A stretch of DNA of 16,436 bases from Pseudomonadota bacterium (GCA_023457475.1 JAEWLO010000481.1:1-16436), one strand, 5' to 3'; shown: positions 6,349 through 14,224, counted from the stretch's first letter. Notes: generated by a model not told the origin, from the letters alone. Numbers and translations: made by a program.

Positions 6349-8526
6349 CTACCAGCGCCAATCCGCCACGACACCCACCGTCCTGGGCGCATTGATGCCC
6401 GCATACCAGGTGCCGTCGTAACCGAACAATGAGTTCGTGTAGGCGCTCGTGACGAAGGCCCGCCGGTCCGTGATGTTGTCGGCGTACAGCCGCACGCTCC
6501 AGGACGTGGATTCCCACCCGACCTGCAGGTTGCCGGTCCAGTAGGCCGGCTGCCTGGCGATGTTCTGCGCATGCAGGGCCATGTCGCCGACGCCCTGCAG
6601 CTCGCCGCGCAGCAGCAGGCCACGCCAGGGACGCCAACCGACCGCCAGCGACGCATCCCAGTCGGGCACCAGCTTCACCGGGCCGCCGGCGAGATTGACC
6701 AGGCCATACGTGTAGTCGGTGTACTCGGCATCGACCACACCGACGCTGGCGGTGATGTCCCAGCCCTCGGCGGGCCGTGCGCTGAGCTCGACCTCCACAC
6801 CGCGCGTGCGGATGGACGCATCGGTGGTGATGAGCGTCGTGGACACCACCTTGCCCTGGGCGTTGTACAGAATGCTGTAGTCCTGCCACTGGTCCGCCTC
6901 GGTCTGGAAGAGCGCGACGCCCAGCATCACGCGTCCGTCGAGCCAGACCGCCTTCGCGCCCATCTCGTAGGTCCACAGCGATTCAGCGTCGTAGCGCGAA
7001 TAGTCCCTGTCCACCGAGGCACTGGCGGCGGCCAGGTTGAATCCGCCGGGGATCCAGCCTTTTGCCACCGATGCATAGAGCAGCCAGTGATCGGACGGCT
7101 TCCAGTCGATCCACATGCGTGGCAGCACATCGTCATACGTCTCGCGCAGCTGTTCTTCCGGGAATGCGAAGACACCCAGCGCGCCCAGGTCCAGTGCGCC
7201 GGCCTGCTGCGCCTTGCTGCGCTCGGCGCGCTCGTAGCGCACGCCCGCACCCACGCGAACGCGTTCCGCCACGGGCACGGTCGCCTGCGCGAACACCGCA
7301 TGGTCGCGTGCCTCGGCCGATTGCGCAGGCGCGTAGCGATAGTCGTCCAGACCCCCGGGACCGACCAGCGTGGACAGCCGCTTCTCCCGCTCGTCGCGGT
7401 AGTGGTTGTAGCCCACAACCCAGCGCACGGTGGCATCGTCGCGAGACGACCAGCGCGTCTCCAGATTCAGATATCGCTCGTCGTCGGCATGCCCGCCGGC
7501 CGACATCGGCGTGGCCGTCATGTCCAGGTCGGTGCCGAACGAGCGTTCCTCGACGTCCCGCCATGAGAGCGCCACATCCAGGACGGATGAGTTGAACGCG
7601 TGCCGCAGACTGGCTCCGATGGCCACCTCGTCTTCCTCGGTGCGCTTGGGCGCGTCGTGCAGCAACTCGCTGCGGCCAATGCGGCGTCCACCATTGAAGG
7701 CATCCGCGTAGTTCGCGTCGTACACCGCGCGATCCATCGGCAGGAACTCCTGTTCATACAGGCCCGGCGCACGCAGGGACGACACGTAGGCGAGCAGGTC
7801 GACGCGCGTGTGCTCGCCGGGCTGCCAGCGCAGCTTCCCCTGGGAGAACACGTCGCGGATCTCCCCCGCTTCGCCGATCGAAGAGACAGGATTTCCCACG
7901 TAGCTGTCCGTCTGTCCGCGCGCCAGTACCAGCGACCCGCCGAGCGTCGAGGTCAGCGGGCCGGACACACGCACACGGCCGTCCAGTCCGGTCCCATGGC
8001 CGAAGCGTTGGGCATCAAGCACGGCCTCGGCCTCGAGCACGTCGCCCGGGGCACGGGTCTGGATCAGCACCAGCCCGGATTCGGTATTGGCGCCGTACAG
8101 CGTGCCCTGGGGGCCGCGCAGCACCTCCACCTGCTCGGCAAAGCCCAGCGCCTGGTCGGTAGGCTGACGGAACGGAATACCGTCGATATAGACCGCCGCG
8201 CGGTTGGCGATGAAGGGATTGGACTCGATGCCACGGATGGTGATGTAGGTGCCGCCCACCTGTCCGATCTGGTTGAAGTGCACGTTGGGCACGTAATCGT
8301 CGATGTCCCGCAGCGAATCGATCCGTGCATCACGGATGAAGGCTTCGGTCAGCACGGTGGCCGCCACCGGTGCGTCAGCCAGGGTGTCCTGCGTCCGGGT
8401 GGCCGTCACCACCACCTTGTCGAGCGACGTCGCACTCGCGGCGGGGCCGTCGTCGGCCCATGCCGCCGTACTTCCCATCGTTGCCATCACCATCCCGATC
8501 GATACCGCCAGCACGCCGCGTTGCAC
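6349..8526 (-). CDS. TonB-dependent outer-membrane receptor
   Basis: The 725-residue protein has a signal peptide (residues 1-24, ending STAAWA), a TonB box within LDKVVVTATR (35-44), a plug domain with ITIRGIESNPF, YIDGIPF and the diagnostic VEVLRGPQGTLYGANTESG, then a long beta-barrel ending in an aromatic residue (VVADWRW). It should import a large nutrient, such as a ferric siderophore, using TonB energy. No N-terminal signalling (STN) domain is present. The start is GTG at 8526, with AGGAG 9 nt upstream; an ATG at 8533 is out of frame. The gene lies 59 bp after an AraC-family regulator in the same direction, as for siderophore receptors such as fptA with pchR or fyuA with ybtA. Substrate is not provable here. 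Confidence 0.9.
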   Translation of the reverse strand: MQRGVLAVSIGMVMATMGSTAAWADDGPAASATSLDKVVVTATRTQDTLADAPVAATVLTEAFIRDARIDSLRDIDDYVPNVHFNQIGQVGGTYITIRGIESNPFIANRAAVYIDGIPFRQPTDQALGFAEQVEVLRGPQGTLYGANTESGLVLIQTRAPGDVLEAEAVLDAQRFGHGTGLDGRVRVSGPLTSTLGGSLVLARGQTDSYVGNPVSSIGEAGEIRDVFSQGKLRWQPGEHTRVDLLAYVSSLRAPGLYEQEFLPMDRAVYDANYADAFNGGRRIGRSELLHDAPKRTEEDEVAIGASLRHAFNSSVLDVALSWRDVEERSFGTDLDMTATPMSAGGHADDERYLNLETRWSSRDDATVRWVVGYNHYRDEREKRLSTLVGPGGLDDYRYAPAQSAEARDHAVFAQATVPVAERVRVGAGVRYERAERSKAQQAGALDLGALGVFAFPEEQLRETYDDVLPRMWIDWKPSDHWLLYASVAKGWIPGGFNLAAASASVDRDYSRYDAESLWTYEMGAKAVWLDGRVMLGVALFQTEADQWQDYSILYNAQGKVVSTTLITTDASIRTRGVEVELSARPAEGWDITASVGVVDAEYTDYTYGLVNLAGGPVKLVPDWDASLAVGWRPWRGLLLRGELQGVGDMALHAQNIARQPAYWTGNLQVGWESTSWSVRLYADNITDRRAFVTSAYTNSLFGYDGTWYAGINAPRTVGVVADWRW

Positions 8527-8585
8527 TCGACATTTCTCCTGTAGGAAGTCCGTTCCGCATTATCGGAGCGCGCCTGCGCCCCGCA

Positions 8586-9491
8586 TCACGCTTCGCTTGC
8601 GCTGTCCGGCATTTCGCATGCGCCACTGGGCATGGCGCGCACGAACGCCTGCGGACGGACGCCGAACTGACGCTGGAACGCATTGGAGAAGTGGGCGGGG
8701 GCATACCCCACCCGGTGCGCCGCCGCACTGACGCTGAGGCCTTCGAGCAGGTGGTCGCGGGCGACCTGCAGGCGCCGCCACGTCACGTAGGAGGCGATCG
8801 ACATGCCGAACTGCTGGCGGAAGACGTCGGTCAGGGTGCGCACGTTGACGCCGACCTGGCGCGCCAGCCGGGCCAGCGACGGCGGGGCCGCCAACTGCGT
8901 CTCGAGGAGTTCGCGCGCGCGATGCGCATGCACGATGTGCCGTGATGGCGGTGCCACGCGTTCGGCCTCACCGTTGAGCCAGGTCCAGACGACGGCCATC
9001 AGCTCGAGCGAGCGCGCCTCGAGTGCCATCGCGCGGGCATGGCCCTGGAACCACGGATCAAGCGGTGCGCACAGTCGAGCCAGCACAGCGGCGGGCACGG
9101 AGGAGGTCGCCCGCATGGCAGACCCTTCGCTCAGGCGACGGATCACCTGATTCACGTGGTCCTCCTGCGTTTCGCCCGTCGGCAGCATGAGGCCGCAGGA
9201 ACGGTTTGGACCGGCCGCCAGCCGGGTCGTCGCCTGGACCTCCTCTGCACAGTAGACGGCAGTCAGGCCCATGCCGGGCAGCGTGAACTCGCCCCGTCGG
9301 CCCGCCGACGTGTTCAGCGTTGCCACGCCCGCCGCAAGGTGCAGGCCCGCGGGCAACACCACGTCGTAGGCCACGGGCTGGTCCAGGTGCTGTGTCGAGT
9401 GCCAGCACACGCCCCGGCTCACCTCATCGGTGAGCAATACGCTGTCGCTGCTCGCCGCACGCGATATCGCTTCGAGTCTATCCGCCTTCAT
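8586..9491 (-). CDS. AraC-family transcriptional regulator
   Basis: The ATG at 9491 is chosen over the frame's first start at 9575 because it has a good Shine-Dalgarno (GGCGGAG, about 6 nt away) and because the upstream extension runs into the ssb terminator. The product has 301 residues. The C-terminal part (about 203-286) holds both AraC helix-turn-helices: LARLARQVGVNVRTLTDVFR and VSAAAHRVGYAPAHFSNAFQ, closing with RQFGVRPQAFVR. The N-terminal 180 residues would sense a ligand but lack a recognisable cupin signature. Its place directly before a TonB receptor, as with PchR and YbtA, suggests that it activates that receptor when the imported ligand is present. Confidence 0.87.
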   Translation of the reverse strand: MKADRLEAISRAASSDSVLLTDEVSRGVCWHSTQHLDQPVAYDVVLPAGLHLAAGVATLNTSAGRRGEFTLPGMGLTAVYCAEEVQATTRLAAGPNRSCGLMLPTGETQEDHVNQVIRRLSEGSAMRATSSVPAAVLARLCAPLDPWFQGHARAMALEARSLELMAVVWTWLNGEAERVAPPSRHIVHAHRARELLETQLAAPPSLARLARQVGVNVRTLTDVFRQQFGMSIASYVTWRRLQVARDHLLEGLSVSAAAHRVGYAPAHFSNAFQRQFGVRPQAFVRAMPSGACEMPDSASEA

Positions 9492-9574
9492 GTCGTCTCC
9501 GCCTGCAAGGACTGCTGGCGGAACGGCTGGCAGGCTTGAAGGATACCGCTGTTGCAGGCCCTCCTGAAAGCACA

Positions 9575-9607
9575 AAGCCCCGGAATGCGCGGGGCACTCC
9601 GGGGCTT
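9575..9607 (-). terminator. Intrinsic terminator of ssb
   Basis: AAGCCCCGGA (9575-9584) pairs perfectly with TCCGGGGCTT (9598-9607) across a 13-nt loop. On the minus strand the stem is followed by TTTGTGCTTTC, a broken T-tract. It begins 28 bp after the ssb stop and separates ssb from the AraC gene. Confidence 0.75.
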
Positions 9608-9635
9608 AGCAGGTTGACACCTTACGCGTAGGACA

Positions 9636-10184
9636 TCAGAACGGAATGTCGTCGTCCGCGAAGTCGTCCATCGGCGGAGCCTGCTGCGGCTGCTGCTGCG
9701 GGCGCTGCTGCTGGCCGTAGCCACCGCCGCCGCCGCGCTGACCGCCGCCACCGCCACCGCCACCGTACTCCTGGCGCGGAGCCTGCTGGCGCTGCGGGCG
9801 ATCGCCGCCGTAGTTGCCACCGCCACCACCACCACCGCCGCCGCCTTCACCGCGGCCGCCCAGCATCTGCATCTCGTCGGCGATGATGTCGGTGGAGTAC
9901 TTCTCCACGCCGTCCTGGCCGGTGTACTTGTCGTAGCGCAGGCTGCCTTCCACGTAGACCGAGCTGCCCTTGCGCAGGTATTCGCCGGCGATCTCGCCGA
10001 GCTTGCCGAAGAACACCACGCGGTGCCACTCGGTGCGCTCCTGCTGGTTGCCGTCCTTGTCCTTGCGGACGCTGGTGGTGGCCAGGCTGATGCGGGTGAT
10101 GGCCATGCCACCCTGGGTGTACTTCACGTCCGGGTCGTTGCCGAGGTTGCCGACCAGGATGACTTTATTGATGCCGCGCGCCAT
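9636..10184 (-). CDS. ssb: Single-stranded DNA-binding protein
   Basis: The 182-residue protein has the bacterial SSB OB-fold at 1-110: MARGINKVILVGNLGNDPDV, the basic strand ATTSVRKDKDGNQQERTEWH, VVFFGKLGE and GSSVYVEGSLR. A long Gly/Gln-rich flexible linker (about 111-165) is followed by the acidic tip DDDIPF, which recruits repair and replication partners. It coats single-stranded DNA as a tetramer in replication, repair and recombination. The start ATG has GGAAGAG about 8 nt upstream. The linker DNA is a run of GGC/GGT triplets, so its length may vary between strains. It is the only clear housekeeping gene in the window. Confidence 0.97.
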   Translation of the reverse strand: MARGINKVILVGNLGNDPDVKYTQGGMAITRISLATTSVRKDKDGNQQERTEWHRVVFFGKLGEIAGEYLRKGSSVYVEGSLRYDKYTGQDGVEKYSTDIIADEMQMLGGRGEGGGGGGGGGGNYGGDRPQRQQAPRQEYGGGGGGGGQRGGGGGYGQQQRPQQQPQQAPPMDDFADDDIPF

Positions 10185-10290
10185 AGGGTTGCTCTTCCGT
10201 TGTTCGAGGGCAGGACTGGGAGATTACACACTCCGGGGGACCCGGAGCACCGGCCGCCCTTGGGAATCTGGGGGGATGACTGAACGGCCT

Positions 10291-10299
10291 ATTCTATCA
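10291..10299 (-). promoter_or_regulatory. Extended -10 promoter, probable ssb promoter
   Basis: On the minus strand TGATAGAAT gives an extended -10 element (TG-n-TAGAAT), about 107 bp before the ssb ATG. No convincing -35 box is visible, as is usual for extended -10 promoters. The rest of 10200-10480 is GC-rich and shows no gene. Confidence 0.5.
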
Positions 10300-10483
10300 C
10301 CGCTGCCCGCCCGGGCCCGGTCAGGCTTTTCCTCGCCGTGCCCCCTTCCCTAAGGCCGGGGAGCTTGTCAGGCCCCGCCTGAGTGACCTCAGTTGCTGTC
10401 GCCCCCGCTGTTCCCAGCCTCCGAGGCTCCAAAGGGGCGGAGGGAGGGCCTTCACCTGCGGCGGGGGTGGATCACCGCGTGCA

Positions 10484-10629
10484 GGTAGGGTCGCATCCCT
10501 ATCGACTGCCGATAACGCTGGGAACCCCGGTGGGGCATGCCCCCGAACGAAGCCGCGCTTCAGCTCGAAGGTCCTGCGTTCGCCGCGCGTGGCTCCGCTG
10601 TCGGCGGTCGTTTAGCAACCGACCCTACC
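10484..10629 (+). repeat. ~147-bp structured repeat, copy A
   Basis: This copy starts GGTAGGGTCGCATCCCTATC and ends with the near-complement TTTAGCAACCGACCCTACC. The terminal ~35 bp form an imperfect inverted repeat, and the inside holds smaller dyads. It is homologous over its whole length to 12443-12589 and 13592-13738, in the same orientation. It lies between ssb and the 3' end of the phosphatase gene. No coding capacity is evident. A 13-bp piece of its interior (ATGCCCCCGAACG) recurs at 10696-10708. Confidence 0.8.
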
Positions 10630-10721
10630 GGATGACGCACGGCACGATGGTCCGGATGGCACACAGCACCATGATCAGGAACCGCGCGCCTCGCAATGCC
10701 CCCGAACGCCACCTTGCGCGT

Positions 10722-12257
10722 TCACCGCGCTATCGCGGCCTTCACCACTTCGGCCACGTCGGTGTTATCGATGTAACTGCCATCATTCCAGCCCACATGG
10801 GCCCGGTAGCCGGTGTCGTTACCTTTCACCCGGTCGCCGAACCGCTCCGCCCCCACACCCTTCGCCCACAGGGGCACCAAGGCATTGGAATGGTTCCCGG
10901 TCGGGCGGAAGCTGAAGCCCGGCATCTTCCCGCGCCCATTGTTCTGCACCGGCGCGAACGCCACCTTCTGGGCCTCCGACCCCATCGGCAGACTGTTGTC
11001 ATGGTCGGTGGTCACGATCAACAGGTTCCGCTCCCAGCCACCGTTCGCTTCGATCCAGGCCACAACCGCAGAGACCGCGTTGTTGAAGTCCACGGTCTCC
11101 TCGATCAGCCGGCCATACTGGGGCTGCTCTCCACACTCCCCGTAATGCCATTCGGTGCCACACGAACTGGTATGGGCGGACCAGTCGGTCGCCCCACCCT
11201 CCACCATCAGGAACAGGCCCCTGTCCGAGCGGCGCTTGAGGAAGTCCAGTGCGCCGCGGGTCATGGTGGCCAGGTCAGGTACGGAGTCGATTGCCCGCGT
11301 TCCGGAGGGCTGGCGGGCATTGGTACCCACTACCTTCTCCTGCCGCGCCTGCTGCAGCGTGTTGGCCACCTCGGCCACGCCGATCAGCGGGCGGTCTGCC
11401 GGCAGCTTGCCCTCGGCGAGACGGCTGAAGTCTTCGCGGCTGCGGATCAACCGCCACGGACCGGCCGGGTTGTTGCCGATGGTCGTGCCGGCCTGGAGCT
11501 GCTGCCAGTCTTCTTTCGACACGTACTGCCACTGCGTATCGCAGCCATCCAGGCTGTTGGGCACCGGCACCTGCGGGCACGGCTTGCCGTTGACGTCATA
11601 GCCCGGGCCGCCCGCGCCCATCACCAGGTCCATATGGCCTTGTGACAGCATCTGGTGGGCCAGCGCGTGGTAGTTGTTGCGAGACGCGTTCTGCGCGGCG
11701 AACGCGGCCGGGGTGGCGTGCGAAAACGGCACCGTGGTGACCACGCCGGTGGCCATGCCCCGGCGCTTGGCGTACAGGCTGCTGTAGTCCACCGGCTTGC
11801 CGTTGTTGTCGTAGTTGATCGCGTTGTTGTAGGTCTTCACGCCCGAGGACAGCGCGGTACCGGCGGCAGCGCTGTCGGTGGCCACGGACGCCAGGTACTG
11901 GTAGCCCACGAACGGCAGGTCCAGCGCGGGCACTTCGGTCGTATCCCATGCGCGCGCCGGGTCGTAGCTGATCGACTGGGTCTGCTCGCCGGTGGGCTGG
12001 CCGCTGCTGTTGAGGGGGTACGTGGTCACGCCGTAGCGCTGCGGGAAGTTCGCATACGGTGCGCCTTCGCGGCTTCCGTACTGCCAGTAGGCGGCGGCGT
12101 CCCAGGTTCCCCAGCCTGCGCCGTCGTTGATCATCACGATGATGTTGCGGGGCTCAGTGCGCGGCTCGGCGATGGAAGTGGTGCCAACAGATTGGCAGCC
12201 GGCGAGGCCGGCGCACAGCAGCAGCGATGCGCTGCGCAGCAAAGAATTGGGTTTCAT
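10722..12257 (-). CDS. PhoA-like alkaline phosphatase, lipoprotein
   Basis: The 511-residue protein has a lipoprotein signal with the lipidated cysteine at 21 (LAGC), so it is probably membrane-anchored outside the cytoplasm. Alkaline phosphatase active-site parts occur in order: first metal ligand Asp45 in MINDGAGWG, nucleophile Ser129 in ATDSAAAGTALSSGVKTYN, PFSHATPAAF with His180 and Thr182, EGGATDWSAH with Glu353, Asp358 and His362, TTDHDNS with Asp418 and His419, and GNHSNALVPLWAKG with His456. It would release phosphate from phosphomonoesters. His180 stands where E. coli PhoA has Asp153, as in several other alkaline phosphatases. The start has only a weak GGAA upstream. No clear Pho box is visible. 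Confidence 0.92.
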   Translation of the reverse strand: MKPNSLLRSASLLLCAGLAGCQSVGTTSIAEPRTEPRNIIVMINDGAGWGTWDAAAYWQYGSREGAPYANFPQRYGVTTYPLNSSGQPTGEQTQSISYDPARAWDTTEVPALDLPFVGYQYLASVATDSAAAGTALSSGVKTYNNAINYDNNGKPVDYSSLYAKRRGMATGVVTTVPFSHATPAAFAAQNASRNNYHALAHQMLSQGHMDLVMGAGGPGYDVNGKPCPQVPVPNSLDGCDTQWQYVSKEDWQQLQAGTTIGNNPAGPWRLIRSREDFSRLAEGKLPADRPLIGVAEVANTLQQARQEKVVGTNARQPSGTRAIDSVPDLATMTRGALDFLKRRSDRGLFLMVEGGATDWSAHTSSCGTEWHYGECGEQPQYGRLIEETVDFNNAVSAVVAWIEANGGWERNLLIVTTDHDNSLPMGSEAQKVAFAPVQNNGRGKMPGFSFRPTGNHSNALVPLWAKGVGAERFGDRVKGNDTGYRAHVGWNDGSYIDNTDVAEVVKAAIAR

Positions 12258-12307
12258 CAGTTTCCAGCGGAAAAAAGCGGAGGGAAGAACCGCAAAGGGC
12301 CGAGAAC

Positions 12308-12328
12308 GTTATATCGTAACAATGTTAC
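12308..12328 (-). promoter_or_regulatory. Candidate operator and -10 box before the phosphatase gene
   Basis: A 13-bp dyad GTAACA-A-TGTTAC lies at 12316-12328, and 2 bp beyond it on the minus strand is TATAAC (12313-12308), a good -10 box about 50 bp before the ATG. Two direct copies of GGTAACGACGC follow further upstream at 12391-12401 and 12417-12427. A regulator binding GTAAC-type sites is possible; no -35 match is seen and the site does not resemble a PhoB box. Confidence 0.35.
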
Positions 12329-12442
12329 CGAACGACGAGCGGACGGCTCGGGCGTCTCCGCCAACTAATGACGCGCCGGTTTCTCCGTTTGGTAACGACG
12401 CGCAGGCACCTCCCCCGGTAACGACGCAATGGCGTGCCTGCC

Positions 12443-12589
12443 GGTAGGGTCGCATCCCTATCGACTGCCGATGGCGATCGGGACATCGGTGGGGCATGAT
12501 CTTCGAACGAAGGCGCGCTTCAGTTCGAGGGTCACGCGTTCGCCGCACGTGGCACTGCTATCGGCAGTCGTTTGGGAAGCGACTCTACC
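12443..12589 (+). repeat. ~147-bp structured repeat, copy B
   Basis: Full-length homologue of copies A and C in the same orientation. It begins GGTAGGGTCGCATCCCTATC and ends GGGAAGCGACTCTACC. Its middle folds as a hairpin (TCGAACGAAG with CTTCAGTTCGA). It lies between the divergent-side upstream region of the phosphatase gene and the 3' end of the Imm31-like gene, 23 bp from that stop codon. Confidence 0.8.
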
Positions 12590-12612
12590 GTTCAACCGCC
12601 CGTGTGATGGTG

Positions 12613-13464
12613 TCAGCGGTTGCCGCAACCTGGTCTTGGCCGCTGCCACTCCACAGCTCTGGCCCCGAACATGCCCTTCTGCACTTGGAGCTCGAAGACA
12701 TCCCCTGCCTTCAATAACGACAGGTCCATGATCATGGAGCGGTACTTCACCGCCACAGCCCGCTCAGCACCTGCGCCTGGTAACGCGATCGCTGCCTCCA
12801 GCGTCCGCACGGTGCCATGAGGGTTGGCGTCCACGGATTTGAGGAGATAGCACTGAGTCACCGTCTCAGATCCCCTCCCCCCTAGAACGGCCGCACTCCC
12901 GAAGAACAGCTGGCTGGCGAGAAAACCAAACAGCGCCGCACCGAGAAGATAAAGAAGGCTGTTCCTCGAAAAGTCCTCACGTGTCCGTTCCATTCTGCGC
13001 GAGCCCACCGCCAAGCCGCCGAAGATGAGCGCCGCAACGCCCATCCACACCCAAACGCGAGCGAACGCCAGCCACACCTCCGGCACAAAGAACGCCCAAC
13101 GATAGTAGGCTCCAGGAATCGAAACAATCAGCACCAACAGCACAAGCACCCCGACGACAACCGGCTCCCATCTCGAACGGGTTCCCTTTCTCGACTGCGG
13201 GCGCACTTCCACCTTGATGGAAGACCCGTCGTAAAAGTCCTCCCGGCACATGGCCTCCCCCGTGGCCTTAAGCTCGGCCTCCGGAATGGTCCATCCATCG
13301 CCGTCATCAAGCATTTGGACCGCATAGGACCATTGGCCGTCGTCCGATTGCGCCATGCCGAGAACAGCTCCACGTCGCCCCACGAGCGAGGCAATGTTCC
13401 TGCGCCCGCCGATCACCTCGACGACGTCATAGAACGCAAATGCTGGCTTTGAATCCTTGGTCAT
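12613..13464 (-). CDS. Imm31-like domain fused to a three-helix membrane protein, function unknown
   Basis: The ATG at 13464 gives 283 residues; the longer frame is rejected because it runs into repeat copy C. Residues 9-71 (FAFYDVVEVIGG, GAVLGMAQSDDGQWSYAVQM, GWTIPEAELKATGE) resemble the immunity protein 31 domain, a small fold often found beside polymorphic toxins. A linker leads to three predicted membrane segments (about 101-119, 131-153 and 169-190), then a hydrophilic tail of about 90 residues ending RPGCGNR. The domain match is from memory of the family and is moderate. No toxin gene lies beside it, so an immunity role is unproved; an orphan immunity gene or a host protein reusing the fold are both possible. 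GC content looks somewhat lower than in neighbours. Confidence 0.6.
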   Translation of the reverse strand: MTKDSKPAFAFYDVVEVIGGRRNIASLVGRRGAVLGMAQSDDGQWSYAVQMLDDGDGWTIPEAELKATGEAMCREDFYDGSSIKVEVRPQSRKGTRSRWEPVVVGVLVLLVLIVSIPGAYYRWAFFVPEVWLAFARVWVWMGVAALIFGGLAVGSRRMERTREDFSRNSLLYLLGAALFGFLASQLFFGSAAVLGGRGSETVTQCYLLKSVDANPHGTVRTLEAAIALPGAGAERAVAVKYRSMIMDLSLLKAGDVFELQVQKGMFGARAVEWQRPRPGCGNR

Positions 13465-13591
13465 CTGAGGCCGCCCCTTCAGCCGCTCGATCCGCCGGCA
13501 TATGTACCATGCCGCTGCGCATCCCGGGCGACTATGGATATCCTGCCAAGGGGCACTAGGTTGGAGAGGTGATCCGATGAGCCAGTCCCCC

Positions 13592-13738
13592 GGTAGGGTC
13601 GCGTCCCCATCGACTGCCGATAACGGCGGGAACACCGGTGGGGCATGACCATCGAACGCAGGCGCGCTTCTCTCCAGCGGTCATGCGTTCGCCGCACGCT
13701 GTACCGCTATCGGCAGTCGTTTGGGAACCGACCCTACC
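13592..13738 (+). repeat. ~147-bp structured repeat, copy C
   Basis: Third same-orientation copy, starting GGTAGGGTCGCGTCCCCATC and ending GGGAACCGACCCTACC. The outer ~35 bp pair imperfectly (GACTGCCGATA with TATCGGCAGTC). Copies B and C bracket the Imm31-like gene exactly, one on each side. Confidence 0.8.
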
Positions 13739-13753
13739 GCGCCGGGACCGCGA

Positions 13754-13776
13754 AGCCACGCAAGGCGTGGTGCTAC
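13754..13776 (-). repeat. GTAG palindrome, diverged SMAG-like unit
   Basis: A minus-orientation unit (AGCCACGCAAGGCGTGGTGC then TAC), with two changes from the main type. It directly follows repeat copy C. The segment 13777-14006 after it shows no gene or repeat that I can support. Confidence 0.7.
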
Positions 13777-14006
13777 GTCAGCCGAGGGCCTTGGCAACGC
13801 GGCATGGTCCACGACTGTGAGTGACCCCGGTGCGGTCGCACATTAGCCGGAAGGTTCGAATCGGCTGGAGGCTAGCCATGCAAGCAACGCGCTTTACGAC
13901 GCGGATCACGCATCGCGACGCGGGGGTTTGGGACGCAAGGGAATGCGGGCTTCACGGCTGCAGAGGAAGCTGACGGCATTGGCTCGCAGTGTGCCGCGAC
14001 CCGCAC

Positions 14007-14029
14007 GTAGTGACATGCCATGCGTGTCA
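14007..14029 (+). repeat. GTAG palindrome of a second subtype
   Basis: GTAG is followed by TGACATGC-CAT-GCGTGTCA, an eight-base stem with one mismatch. The stem sequence differs from the GAGCCACGC type, as expected for another SMAG/REP subfamily. Confidence 0.6.
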
Positions 14030-14053
14030 TCGCGGTGCCTGACCTCACCTGAC

Positions 14054-14121
14054 GTAGAGCCACGCCCTGCGTGGCTTCGCGGTGCCGGATCGAAAAGCAG
14101 CCAGCCAGGGCGTGGCTCTAC
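14054..14121. repeat. SMAG/REP-like dimer with a truncated second unit
   Basis: 14054-14076 is an exact copy of the main 23-bp unit. The facing unit at 14103-14121 ends in GGGCGTGGCTCTAC but lacks four bases of its stem. The pair would form a long hairpin. Confidence 0.8.
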
Positions 14122-14140
14122 GCTTCGCTTGAGAGTGCGA

Positions 14141-14163
14141 GGACACGCATCGCGTGTCCCTAC
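14141..14163 (-). repeat. GTAG palindrome of a third subtype
   Basis: In minus orientation the unit is GTAG-GGACACGC-GAT-GCGTGTCC, a perfect eight-base stem with a three-base loop. It has the same total length of 23 bp as the other units. Confidence 0.7.
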
Positions 14164-14201
14164 ACGGGTTTGGATTCGTGTCGCGCTGATGGGGCCCCAT
14201 C

Positions 14202-14224
14202 AGCCACGCAGGGCGTAGCGCTAC
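14202..14224 (-). repeat. GTAG palindrome overlapping the symE stop codon
   Basis: A main-type unit with small changes (AGCCACGCAGGGCGTAGCGC then TAC). Its terminal GTAG, read on the minus strand, supplies the TAG stop codon of the symE-like gene at 14223-14221. Confidence 0.75.

Noticed and set aside
10200..10480. Small RNA or hidden gene between ssb and repeat copy A
   Set aside because: Apart from the extended -10 element there are only weak GC-rich dyads and no convincing terminator or frame.
10383..11645. 420-codon plus-strand frame
   Set aside because: It crosses repeat copy A and lies antisense to the phosphatase gene, whose active-site motifs are intact.
13845..13875. GGTTCGAATC, like the T-loop of a tRNA
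   Set aside because: The flanking bases do not form a T stem on either strand, and no acceptor or anticodon arm can be built around it.
13872..14063. 63-codon minus-strand frame
   Set aside because: It covers GTAG repeats, has no ribosome binding site and matches no family.
13754..14224. Repeated palindromes as a CRISPR array
   Set aside because: Units are in mixed orientation, differ in sequence and have irregular spacing; they fit GTAG/REP repeats, and no cas gene is present.
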